A stretch of 64,000 nt of DNA from positions 9,216,880 through 9,280,879 of the forward strand of contig NC_049989.1 of the NCBI RefSeq assembly GCF_000003815.2, written 5' to 3'. Position numbers and translations under genes: made by a program. This document shows, one piece after another, positions 45,575 to 56,890 of the stretch. Origin of the DNA: Branchiostoma floridae (taxonomy: Eukaryota > Chordata > Leptocardii > Amphioxiformes > Branchiostomatidae). How positions within the stretch are numbered: position 1 is the first letter of the stretch; every line of letters starts with the position of its first letter. The notes under the pieces were generated by a model that saw only the letters and a program-made list of their open reading frames with translations, was not told the DNA's origin and ran no database searches.

Positions 45575-47223
45575 ATGAGAGGAAAAGTTTTCTCGTTCTT
45601 ACCTTGAAACACAAAATATTGTGTAGATTATTCGCTGCTTTCCACCCAAACAATCCACTACAATTTGAGGCGATTTAAAGTCTATCGTTACATTTATGGG
45701 TACATTTGAGAGAGAGTGAGTTGACTCTTTGCAATGTACAATATGCTGTGCTATATGCTTCTGTCTAAAGCCAACAAGTGACATTTGTGTAGATTTTGAA
45801 GTCCTGAACAATTTACGGAAGCTTGCACCACCAGATACACACAGCAGGGCATGTTCAAATGTTGCCGTTACAGCAGTAATATGGATTTTTGCAGTAAACA
45901 TGATTTGTGGGGTTAAAAAGAAACTAGCCTGAAAACTGCACTCACCTTTATTCTAATTTGACTAAATTGTGTAGTAGAATTTTAACAATATAATAGCAAT
46001 AACAGTTTCAATACTAATCGAAATGTTTGTGATCTCATAAAACTTGCATTTTTCGGATGGTAAAGTTTATCAGGACTAACTTGCAAATAACCAATAGAAC
46101 AGATTCAATGTCACTTACACGGTAGTTGCTATTTCATCGACTAATTGGCAAGCACATTAACCAATTATATCAAATTTCCTTAAAAGGAACACTTACGAAT
46201 TGCTATAACACTTTTATTGTGTGTATGTAATGTATGTACATGTATTGTTATCTCGCTGGGAACGAGATTATGATTCATGACCAATGAAGACCACGCTTGA
46301 GGGTTCTCGTGCCCAGAGATTGCCGGTTAGAGCAGACATGATGATCGATGTCATACATGTATTCATTTTAAATCTTAAACGTTTGTCATTCAAAATATAG
46401 GCTGTTATTGCCATAGTCATCCTTGTGACGTTTGTTGACTTAAAGCCCGAGTCTATTGAAGGTAGAAGTCACGGTGTAAACACAGGCCATTAACATATCA
46501 CGGCTCAATGGCAACACAACAACATATTTGTTGAAAGGTATGTGGTTAAGTGATTTTCGATTTCTTTTGCCTTCCTCACATGTTAATGCATTATGTCGAC
46601 GATCCATATTTAAAAGATGAAGTCTCTCAGTCACCTGAAACCCGATGTCCTTGCTGAAAAGTTTAGTTTGGTGTCCCTCAACAGAACCGGGTATCTTCTA
46701 CAAAAACAGTACCTTATCATAACAATCATAGAGGTGCAACAATTCAGCAGTCAAAGTAATCCAACAGAAGTACACATCACCATGTACAAAGTAGGACAAA
46801 TTTGAAAGAGTGCATGAAAATTCCTGAAATAATCAGTTCGTATTATTAGCCAACGGATGTTCACGGTTATATTCCAAAACATGTTTCCTTCATTTCATAA
46901 ACTCACAATTCAAAATTTGACCCACGTTCTGTTGTATCGACATTACAGTGTGTCGCTTGCCCCAAACAACAACTGTGCATTGATCACACTTCTAAATATG
47001 CTAAGAATCATGAAATATCGATTATTATGTAGGTTTAGGTCACACAGGTGAGATCACCCTGATCACCCATCAAAATCAGCCCTTCCAACCAAAGATGGCA
47101 CGGTATGTAGTGGTTCGACCAATGGCTGTACGTCCGTTAAATATTTGCATTTTTTGTGTTTCTATTTTGCATTTCTAACACTTTGACGGGTGGGCGGGGC
47201 GATAGACTACTCTTCCTATTTTG
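45575..47223. other. 3' UTR / flank of the CUB-LU gene, no other gene seen
   Basis: 46187-46330 is the duplicated block also found after copy 3. I noticed no canonical AATAAA soon after the stop. Open frames of 60-100 codons here show no motif. Confidence 0.5.
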
Positions 47224-47230
47224 TATATAA
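47224..47230 (+). promoter_or_regulatory. TATA box of the 134-aa ORF
   Basis: TATATAA, 46 bp before the ATG at 47276. The distance is the same as for the complete CUB-LU gene. Confidence 0.5.
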
Positions 47231-47275
47231 AGTGAATGACAAGGCATCCGCCCCACTTCTTACTGACATATCATC

Positions 47276-47680
47276 ATGAGCCAGTCCCAGCGGACGATGG
47301 CAGGGTTCGAGGCGATAGCGTCTACAGAGTCTACCGACACTCCGTCTCACGCTGACTACGCCCAGAAGATATGTGAGGTTGCGGAGAAATTGGGGTACCC
47401 ACATGAGTACACACGTGTCATGGAGGTACTTATGGACGCCAGTGACCCTCGCAACCAGCCCATATACCCAGGAGCAAGGATCACGATCATACAAGCTGTT
47501 ACGCTGCAGCTCCATTTGTTTGTGACGTCAGGTCCGGGAGGGAGCAGCTCCGTACCAAGCCGAATGATGTGGAGGGCCGTGCATTCGTTATTGCCAACTC
47601 CCAATAAGATGCCCAACAGAATAGCGGTGGCGGAAAAGATGATAAAAGATCTGCTTTCGGACAGTGTCAATTCTGACTAG
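47276..47680 (+). CDS. Uncharacterised single-exon protein, 134 aa
   Basis: An intact frame from ATG to TAG (starts MSQSQRTMAGFEAIAS, ends KMIKDLLSDSVNSD). It has no signal peptide and no membrane segment. The middle is mixed alpha/beta in character (DYAQKICEVAEKLGYP, ARITIIQAVTLQLHLFV) with a short GPGGSSS linker. I do not recognise a family. Balanced amino-acid use, an upstream TATA box at a sensible distance and higher GC than the flanks argue that it is real. It could be a young or lineage-restricted gene, or the first exon of a longer one, since a readthrough stop is the only visible end. It lies 1.7 kb after the CUB-LU gene on the same strand. Confidence 0.55.
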   Translation: MSQSQRTMAGFEAIASTESTDTPSHADYAQKICEVAEKLGYPHEYTRVMEVLMDASDPRNQPIYPGARITIIQAVTLQLHLFVTSGPGGSSSVPSRMMWRAVHSLLPTPNKMPNRIAVAEKMIKDLLSDSVNSD

Positions 47681-48888
47681 ATGACAGCATAGACGACAGG
47701 TATGTAACTTTCTTAATCGTCCAATATATTTTCTTTTCCTCGAGTTATATTACGTTACTCTCAGTCCGGTGATATAATATACACAAATCACTTAATTAGC
47801 AACGTGCTACGGTATTCTTATTCAAATGTGATATTCCTTCGTCGTTTAGCGGTGTATTTACACGCATACCAGTCAAAAGTAGCCTCCGGAGCAGGCTCTC
47901 TTGGCCTTTTCTGGCTTATCATACACTTTTTGCCGATGCTACCTTATGAATTGGGTGGTTTGTGTAGCCGGAACAGTCTGCTATGGAGGCTATGTCGAAA
48001 GGTTCTTGCACGACTTATAATGGCATAAACGCAGATGTATTTCTTTGCCGTTATTTTCTGGATAATGATGTAACGTTACATATATCATGATACTTTTCGT
48101 TATTTACCCTTACAACACAAACATAGAGTTCGTTTTCATTCCAGCAAATCTATGTTTATCAGCGAATGTAGCCATTGATTCGACTTGGGTGTTTTTTATT
48201 TGTATTTAGGCCACAGCAAGTAAATGTTATGGATGAAGTAGTGTACAAACTCCAAATCTAACAACCAACAAGAATTTATTCCTGAATTCACTACTTACAT
48301 GTACATACAGTATATGACACTTGTGTCAACACTAATATGATTAAAGAGAATATGATTAACATTTCTTTGACAAATAAAACTTATTACCGGAACATATTAG
48401 ATAATATGTTACGCGGTGGGTAGCAGAATTACTTTCTGTCCAAAGTCAGGCGAAAATGAAGGTTAAGTGTGGCCATAAATCAAATTACAGCAATAGTACA
48501 TGTACATCGCAATGCCGTGCTGATACAGAAGCGTCGCCTTGCGGACAAAATTATCATTACAGTGTACCATTATATTCCAGGCAAAAAGATTTTGATTTCT
48601 CATCTGCAATTGGTCTTTAAGCATTCTCATTAGTGGACATGCTAGGCATGTTGACCAATGGTAGCGTATCAATTTAACAACTACGGTTCACTTTACCCTG
48701 TCCATTAAGTTCAACTGTCTGTCATTGGTTAGCTGGGCCCAATCATATTAACGATAGACTTCGCATTAGCCAATCAACTGCAAGTTCTCTCTGCCTGTCG
48801 ACGTAAGAGCTGCACTTTGCTTTCTGATCACTAGGGGTCGCTGTGAGACCGTGTCCGTAAAAACTTGAAATGAAAGCCTGACGTGAAA
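47681..48888. other. Intergenic, no gene recognised
   Basis: Contains the dispersed repeat end at 48209-48236 (GGCCACAGCAAG). Nothing else could be supported. Confidence 0.4.
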
Positions 48889-48952
48889 ATGGCTTCTGTG
48901 AAACGTTTTGTGGTTTTAGCCTTATTAAAGTTTGCTGTCTTCAAGTTTCACG
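48889..48952 (+). CDS. Candidate orphan signal-peptide exon
   Basis: ATG with good context (GAAAATGG), then MASVKRFVVLALLKFAVFKFH, then a GTTAGT donor in phase 1. Basic n-region plus hydrophobic core suggest a signal peptide, and phase 1 is usual for such exons. I found no downstream exon before the Deltex gene, so it may be chance or a gene remnant. Confidence 0.25.
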
Positions 48953-49149
48953 GTTAGTGCATAGCGTGGTAGCCATTCTATTCTAGCTCTGATTCGATTC
49001 TCTGATCACTTCTGCTGAAATTGAATCGATATCGATATCAAGGTTGCGCGTTTTGGGGAGGGGATGGTCAACATCAATGGCGTGTTGGCTGTGGTAGACT
49101 AATGTTTGAAGTGATTTCTGCACTCATTCATTGTCTACATAAGGCAAAT

Positions 49150-49335
49150 GCACCTGTCTTTGGTGCTGAACACCATCCACACGTGTCCCTGACGCTGAAC
49201 ACCATGTACCCATAAACGATCATACTTGACCTTGGTGCTGAACACCATCCAAACATTAGCTAAACAAACTTGTTCCTGACGCTGAACACTATACACCCAT
49301 ATGCGAGCATACCTGTCCTTGGTGCTGAACACCCA
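49150..49335 (+). repeat. Minisatellite with GGTGCTGAACACC units
   Basis: CCTTGGTGCTGAACACCATCC and CCTGACGCTGAACACCAT alternate five times or so, with spacer words such as ACCCATA. The higher-order unit is about 80-90 bp. Non-coding. Confidence 0.7.
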
Positions 49336-50839
49336 CACATTGTCAAGTAAACACACATGTCCTGCACAGTGCTTACACGTGGGGTCTTTTCCACAACTGT
49401 ATACAGTACAGTATCCCTGTACAGTATACAGTGGTCATACTTCACACCACTTACAAGTTTTGGTGGGAGTGTTTTGTGGTATTGCAGTTTGACTTTGAGA
49501 TAAAGGTATTAAAACTCAAGTCGAAATGTTTTTATGCAGGTGACGAGTTTCTGCTAAGGCTGGTATGGTGGTGAATCCTCTAGTGGACTAAGGAAATGTA
49601 CTGAAACTAGGGAAAGATGCGCTCTACAAATAAGAATTTACACTCAACATGCCATCAATTGTTTGTATTACTAAGTGTAGCATTGTGCAATCTATGATTA
49701 CTGCAATAATCTATTGAGCTGCTAGTGAACTCTATTGACTTCTTTAGTGTTGGTTAAAACAATGACACACATGGTAGCCTAAGGATTGATGTATGCATAT
49801 AGACCAAAAAGCATGGACTGTAAATCTTAAACTATGGACATCTATCCTTAAAATGGTGGCAAGTGAAACAGCCTGTTTAAGTTCTGTTATCCAAATACTT
49901 GCTGAAATTTTATTACTGTTGCCCTATACTTGTTAGAACACAATCCCTCCTAAGGTAGATAACTTGAACAGACAGCACAGTTCACAGTTCACAGTTTTTA
50001 GAGTTACTTTCTTTTCTCTTTGAACAGAAAAAAATACAAGTGAACACTAGTATGTAGTAAACCTTACAACTGTTACCCAGTGATACTGATAAGTACAATG
50101 TTTGTCAATAAAAATAAGCCAACAATCAATAAACATTGTTTTTACAAAGTGACTTGGTATTTTCTGTTTTCCCTTTTAGATATTTGTTGAAGATAAACAA
50201 GTCAGTAATACTGAAAGGCAAGCCTTATAGCTCCATATTTATATACCTGAAATAAATACTGCACAATGCTTTCTAACAAAACCTCATAACCATTGCAACA
50301 ATAAAGAAAGGGTTAGCCAAAAAGTACTTGAAAATAGCAACAAAGACACATCACTAATACAGTCACAAGCAAATGTTTCATTGTGTGGTAGGTACATGAG
50401 ACAATAGTTTGAAAACATGAGTAATTCTGTTGGCTATCGAGTACATGGGAAGAATAAAAAAAATGTTTAAAAAAATCTTCCCTAAAAGTTGGCTCACCAG
50501 GGCAAAGAACTAATATCATCAGTAAATCTTGTTTCATAGTTTACCCTGCCTTACTATCTACAGCAATATCAAACAAGAGGATATTCTGTAGTGACCATTT
50601 ACTACAGAAACAGTAGAGAAAGAAAACACAGTCAGACACTACAGGCTTTTCCTGTATGTTATGTTTGCAAGATAGCTGTAGGTACAGCTCAATACTTTCC
50701 TTTTTCAAACAATATCAGCTATTAGTATTATGTTAGCTCACACAATTTCAGTTTGCGTGCCTACATCGTTGTTTTCCTGCCAAAATCATACAACTGAAAA
50801 TTTAAATCCGTGTGGCCTTTGTTTCACACAGTAACATAC
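49336..50839. other. Intergenic, no gene recognised
   Basis: AT-rich. ACAGTATACAGT-like words at 49400-49440 form a small palindromic cluster. No exon could be supported. Confidence 0.4.
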
Positions 50840-50845
50840 TCTCCA

Positions 50846-50990
50846 TGGGTTGATGGGGAAAATCATGACCTTCTACCTATAATAAAGTTACATACCGTCT
50901 TTTTCTATCAGCTGTCATTGGTGGGGACAGCTGATAGAAAAAGACGGTATGTAAGGAAAATGTCATGATTTTCACCTCACCATCAACCTC
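50846..50990. repeat. Foldback element with a perfect 29-bp core hairpin
   Basis: 50888-50916 and 50926-50954 are exact complements (TTACATACCGTCTTTTTC.. and its reverse), with a 9-nt loop. Outside them GGTTGATGGGGAAAATCATGAC (50848 onward) and GTCATGATTTTCACC..CATCAACC (to about 50987) are inverted too, less perfectly. It probably represents a young MITE or a miRNA-like foldback. No target duplication was noticed. Confidence 0.75.
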
Positions 50991-52012
50991 TGCTTTGAGA
51001 GTTACAGTAACAGAAGTAGATGCCTTCCACCATCCATGTTTTTCCTGCAAGTCATGGAGGTCGGAAAACAACTTGCAAAATGAATCTCAAGATCCTGATT
51101 TCAAGTGTGAACAGCTGTTTTGCCAACATAAAATGTTATGATTGTGAATTTCGGTTGTCAACAAAGATTTCACTTCTTTTTGACACAAAAATGCATGATT
51201 CTGACACTTTTTTCCGCTCTTTAAAAAAACCCCATAGATCAAATAATTAGTAGGAATGTCTACTTAGGTTGTTCTTGACAAATTACAAAGTTTATGCACT
51301 TTTCAACATGCTACACGATTATCCAAAACCCTTGTCTCAGGACATGCTAGTCAGTAGTTCAGATAGAAAGAGTCAACTTGCCAAAACCCAGTTTCCCTCA
51401 AAACATGGTGCGAATTGTTTTTTGAGCATATTTGCACTGCTGTAGGTAAAATTTGGACAGTTTTTACCTGCACCAATCATCTTCTTTCCTTTTGTAGTCC
51501 ATCTAAAATAATGTCAAGATGTTCCTGGTAGTACTCTGCTGTATAACAGGGTGCCTTTCTCAAGCATTCATGGCAATTTTGGACGACTGCTGTCAGGTTT
51601 TATCATAGGCCCATGCAGGTTAGGTGTACCTGCACAAGTCTAACTTTACCTGCACTAAACTTGCATGTTAATGCTATTTCAAGCCTTGGAATGCAATTCT
51701 GTTTCAGCATATTATATACATATTGAACAGATTGAAAACTAGATTTAACCAGTACAAATTGTACCTGAACTTTTTCCAATGGCAAGTTTCGAAACAAGAC
51801 TTTCAAACTGGTCCCAGGCAGTACTATACAAATAATAACAGATCTCTAGAAAATCTTCTAACTGAATGTGTTATCAATATCATAATTGGTAATGCCTGTA
51901 AATTTCTTTGCCATCTTTCAAGTACTTCTAAAAGTTGAACTAAAATCAAAACTTGCCACCACAGAATCAAAACGTGGCACCACAGAGTCTACTTTGCGGA
52001 CAGTGTTCGTAG
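50991..52012. other. Deltex 3' side, no other gene seen
   Basis: Presumably includes the Deltex 3' UTR. Short open frames have no motif. GTACCTGCAC-type words recur at 51610-51770. Confidence 0.4.
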
Positions 52013-55000
52013 TCACTCGGTCACCCCGTGTGCCGCCAGCTCTGCGATGACGTTGTCCAGGTACTCTGGGTCGGGGTAGCCGTGGCCGGTCACGTTGGAG
52101 CCGAACTCCGTCTTGTGGTGGATCTCGTTCCACGTGACGGTGTTGTCCTCTCCCGTCGTCGTGGAGCGACCAATGGTGAAGATGAGGCGACGTTCCCACG
52201 CCTTGATCAGCAACTGGAGCACCTGGAAAGGCACGGTGAGGGATATTTTTAAAGAATAGCAATGGTGCGTCTACAGCTTCATTACATTGTACTAGTTGAT
52301 CTCTTGTAAATTATTATCAGACTTTCAGCAAAAGATTTTGAGTGCAATGGGCTTATTTTTTTTGCTGCCATCTAATAAAGCCATTGCCTACCTTGCGTCC
52401 CTTTTCAGTGTCTGGCAGGTAGCAGAGGCGAGGAAAGCCCCGTGCTGTGTACTTTTTCCCTGGGGTGGGATGCTCTCCCCACAGAGGCCAACCAGATGTT
52501 GGGCAGGCTGCTAATATAAGTGAGATTTAATCATGCTACAATAAAGCCATTGCCTACCTTACGCCCCTTTTCAGTGTCTGGCAGGTAGCAGAGGCGAGGA
52601 AAGCCCCGTGCTGTGTACTTTTTCCCTGGGGTGGGATGCTCTGGACCCTGAAAAACATGCAATACAATTAAACCTCAAATTATCATTGAAGAGGTTCATC
52701 AGTCATGTATGAGTAAGTTAATAAAACATTCTTTAATCAGTGACTCTTTGGGAACTCAAAAATCCAAATTTTCAACGTCTGCTCAGTACATCTTGATCAC
52801 AGAGTGATGTTTGCTTCTCAAACACATTTTTGTAAACATCTGTATAGTATGTGGGGAAGGACAACCTCAAGCCAACCGTTCACACTTACGCCACATCTTC
52901 AGAAAAGACGCTGGAGATGCATGTTCCCCGTTTAGGAACTTTATTCGAACCGACGATTTCTGTAAACGTCTGTGCTTGTTTCTGAAGTTTCTGGCATGTG
53001 CACTATGACATCATTGCCAAACAATAACTTGTAATTAGAGTGAAAGAATGAAGTCGCAAATATGGTTTGTTGATGGTGCAAGGGAAAAGGGTGTACATTT
53101 GGCACAGAAATGCATTAAGTACCTGTTAGCGGAGTTATATTATTTATTTCTGGTCTTCTGATAAAATCTGAGAGTTTCAGAAATACATGGAATGTCAGAT
53201 TGTGATGCCACACCTGGATGCCATGGGGTCATGGTGTAGATGATGCGGATGTGTGTTTATGTAATGTCAGATTGTACTGCCACACCTGGATGCCATGCGG
53301 TATGGTGTAGATGATGCGGATGTGTGTTTATGTAATGTCAGATTGTACTGCCACACCTGGATGCCATGCGGTATGGTGTAGACGATGCGGATGTGTGTTA
53401 ATGTAATGTCAGATTGTACTGCCCCACCTGGATGCCATGGGGTATGGTGTAGATGATGCGGATGGTGTGACAGTCCACGTAGCCGGGTAGCGGGTACGGG
53501 ATGACGTGGTAGTCCATCGTGCCGGGTGGTTGGTTCCCACATTTCTCTCCGTAGATCGTCTTACAGGTGGGACACTGCAAACTGCCATCCTGGGTCGGAC
53601 CAAAAAAGACGTTAACCTTCATAGTATTGAAACAGCCTTGATAAAAATCATATCACTGACATGCTGTAAAACTAAAAGGCTACACTTTCTACTTTCACAA
53701 CTTGCGTGACTTGTTCTGAATCTGCAAGGACAAGTATATAATGTCCTTTGATATAGTGATGAACACCCAACAAAAATCCCATGTTTTTCTTTAAACAAAA
53801 TCCAACAAAACCTTGTAAATTCATTTAACTGCCAGAAATCTAGAATTTGCAGCATGATGAAAATCAAGAATTTGTAGCATTTTTAACTAAATTGAAACAA
53901 TCCTGACAACATATATTTTGATGTAGAGTGGATGGATCAAAATTCAATATTTACCGCCATAGATCTGTTACTATTCAGCTTCACAAAAGCAAAAGCACAG
54001 AAGAACCAGTTACATTGTCACCCCTAAAATACTCATTTTTAAAATGCGTCCCCTAAGAAAATTCTCATTTTCTAAATGCCTCCCCTAAAAAATTCTCACA
54101 GTCCAAATGCCTCCCCTTAAAAAAGTCTCATTGTCCAAATGCCGGTACTCCTGTTGTCAAAATCTCCCATCATTCTCAGCCCTGCTAACCTCTTTTCTAG
54201 ATCTAGCCTCACAATGATTGGCTAACTGGCTGACCTTTGACCCACTGTTGTACATGGCCAGTAGACAGACTCCGTGGAACACATGGTTGCAGTGCTGCAG
54301 TTTGGTCACCATGGAGGGAGCCATGTTGTCTGTGGCATCGTAACCAGATGGTCCTCTCAAGTTCTCACAGCAGATGGGACAATCCTGAAACAGAAGATTA
54401 CAGCTTGTCAGGTTCTAAATCTTAAGAAATTTGCATATGAATATGTGTACTCAAAGGTTGTGTCTTGTAGCATTAAGCCCACCACAAAAAAATGTGAATT
54501 TAAAAAGATTTACAAATATCCAGGTGTTTCCTGGTCATTATTCAAAAGCCTCAACAGTCATGTATTTTAAAATGACGAGGTCAAAAGTCCTTTTATTCCA
54601 ACAAAAACTAATGTAATATTACACATGTATCTTGTAGCCTGCTGTATACTAGTTACTAAGCCACTTCTGAGGAGTATTCGAGGCAAGTTTAGGCTAGTAG
54701 TAGTAATCGCAAAATGTGACCACTGAGGTCGGCTGGCTTTATCATGGCCCAATGCACGTCAGATATCAGAAATACCTGCACAGCTCCAATTTCACTAAAC
54801 CTGCCTCTGCAGATTTCTTAAGAATTACACACCTCATCAGGGGGCTGTTCCTTCATCTTCACAGAGTACTTCTTTAAGACGTCAGGTCCACTCAGGCTGT
54901 TCTTGGTTTTGGACGATTTCCTGCGGAGTTTCTTGGGCGGGGGGACCCCCTGCACGGGGCGGCACTCCATTTTTGACACGTGAGGGGGGCTGAGGATGGG

Positions 55001-56878
55001 TCCTGTGCAGTGGGTCAGACGCACGGGTAGAGCTGGGGACATCAGCAAGCCTGTCATGCCTACATGAAACAGAAGGGGGAGCTGTTAGGCAGGAAACAGG
55101 TAGGAAAATTAGATGATATGAAAAGGTGGGGAGATTGCCATGTAAATAAAAATTAAACCAAAAAATGTCTTTCCTAATGGTTTGAATAAGAGCAATTGTA
55201 AAAAATGAAGTATTAGTGTTAATGTTCACTTACATTCACTCACTATCCTATATAATATCAACATATGCCAATAACAAATGCCTCCTATTATGCTGTGTAT
55301 CGGTATTAAGAATAATGCAGTCAAACTTGGTCAGGGTAACTACCTTGCGTAGACAGCCACCCCCAGTCAAAAAACACATTAAAACAGCCCTGTCCATTTT
55401 TCCAAGTCCTCTAAAACCACCTGGTCACAGGAATGACTTTTGCTTAGTATCTCGAGTGATTGCTGAGACCAGGTGTTCTAAAGTAGTCCAAGACATAAAG
55501 AATTGACACAATGTCTATCATACCTGTCACAGCATGCGTTAGGTGGGAAATGGCATGTCTGTTATGCGCCACAACTGTCGTGGGCTGTCCTCCGCTGACC
55601 AGTGCAGGCGTGCTCCGTGCACGCGGCCTTGCTCCTGTGTTCACTGGTAGCGACGTAGCGGCAGCGGGTGGCACTGCCGCCATCCCATTTGTACTTGTTG
55701 ACAGTTTATAGTTTATTCCATTCCTGCTTTTCATGCCAGAAACACTAGGTGGCGGTACTGCACTGCTAGCACTATGTGTCCTTTTATTGCTCCCTCCAAC
55801 TGAAGTGCTTGGCACTAATGTCGTGTTACAGTGTACATGACCGTTCACGTATGTCGGACTCGGCATCTTGCCGGTGCCCACGTAGCTATAGTTTCCTGAC
55901 AGCGGGTACACGACTGGCATCTGTACGCGCTGAATCTTCCTGGTGTAGCCCGTCTCCTGGCGAGTCTGAGTCATGGTTCTGAAGTCTATGGTGTACGGCA
56001 GGTTGGCCAGCGTGTGCAGCAGGTCGACGGACGGCGCTCCGGATATGTACGCGGCCTCCAGGACGTAGCACGTGTCCATGTCGTACAGCGACCAGGCGCA
56101 GTCTCCCCACCACTGCCACACCACGCCCCGGCCAGGCGCGGAGTCTGGGGGGTACTCCTTTCTCCTGACGGATCGGACTGTTCCTAATAATCACGTGGAA
56201 CAAAATCTTTTATCATGGACAAATATAGCCTGTACAACACAATATTTCCTCAGGTCCAAAGAAGCAAAGCTATTTTCCGCTTTGGTCAATAATATGCACA
56301 TAAGACGTAGTGAAACCAATTCCTTCTGGAATAATTTAGGCAATTTTTTCAATTCTCTTTACTCAGTCATAGTATACTTTTGAATGCCTCTGCCTCGGGC
56401 GTATAGTCAAAACACAAAACTACAATTTCTTTCCACTTTGTCACCACAATTATATTGCCTTTGATAAATGGATAAGCAGCACGATAACACTACACAAAAA
56501 TTCCTCCTGGAACATACAGTAAGTCACCTTTATCTTTAACCTTTTCACTGCTGAGTCTTGACATTAAATGTATATCTATTAATATGGGCTAGGTAGAAGA
56601 AGGAAGATTAATCCTAGAGTATGACTGGTACCTGTGTCTGTCCGTAGTTGCTCCATGGAGTCCTTGTCCACCACGTACACCCCCAGCCGCTGGTCAGCCT
56701 TCACCAGTCCCACGCTGGGAGTGGGCGACTCCTGCTCCAGCAGCCGGCACACCGCGGGCTCGTACGGGCGCCAGTGTCCCGTGTCCGTCTGCCACTCCCA
56801 CACCGCAATGTTGGGCATGGCCACGGGCCCTGCCGCCGCAGAGACGTTACCACATCCGCTGGGGACATACGTCGCCAT
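52013..56878 (-). CDS. DTX1/4-like (deltex): Deltex E3 ubiquitin-protein ligase (DTX1/DTX4 type)
   Basis: Seven coding exons: 56878-56632, 56183-55524, 55059-54833, 54384-54235, 53589-53428, 52647-52558, 52222-52013. All are GT-AG with matching phases; 1746 nt, 581 aa. An alternative in-frame ATG at 56890 would add four residues (MFSE). Residues about 25-170 hold two WWE domains ([33 protein letters not shown]), the Notch ankyrin-binding part of Deltex. Residues 171-335 are low-complexity. Residues 380-437 are a RING ([24 protein letters not shown]). The rest is the Deltex C-terminal domain ([35 protein letters not shown]). Deltex modulates Notch trafficking, and the RING-DTC unit of this family can ubiquitylate ADP-ribose-containing targets. 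The protein is somewhat shorter than the human ones (about 620 aa), with a reduced Pro-rich linker. Confidence 0.95.
52392..52472 (-). CDS. Duplicated copy of Deltex exon 6
   Basis: An almost exact second copy of exon 6 lies between exons 6 and 7. It encodes [19 protein letters not shown] and onward to GRK, followed by the same GTAGGC donor. In the 81 shared bases I count two differences near the end, both synonymous (GGG/GGA, CGT/CGC). Its acceptor side differs: the GGTCCAG start is replaced by TGTGGGGAGAG, leaving a poor AG directly before CAT. Use of this copy instead of exon 6 would drop three residues (GPE); use of both would stay in frame. Expression is unknown. Confidence 0.7.
53192..53475 (-). 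repeat. 71-bp tandem repeat covering the end of Deltex exon 5 and its donor
   Basis: Units start at 53192, 53264, 53335 and 53406 (period 71-72). Each contains, on the minus strand, the last about 45 nt of exon 5 (CACCATCCGCATC.., GGCATCCAG) plus a GTGTGGC or GTGGGGC donor. The donor-proximal bases are therefore present four times, with last-exon-base positions 53428 (true), 53357, 53286 and 53214. Confidence 0.85.
54018..54145. repeat. Short tandem repeat, period about 36 bp
   Basis: CCCCTAAAAAATTCTCAT followed by TTTCTAAATGCCT or GTCCAAATGCCT is repeated about 3.5 times in Deltex intron 4. Confidence 0.75.
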
Positions 56879-56890
56879 CTCTGAGAACAC

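Noticed and set aside
49150-49335. Regular repeats considered as a CRISPR-like array
   Set aside because: Eukaryotic context. The units are imperfect, adjacent and without unique spacers; it is a minisatellite.
55511-56383. Several plus-strand frames of 60-100 codons
   Set aside because: Antisense shadows of Deltex exon 2, which is identified with confidence on the minus strand.
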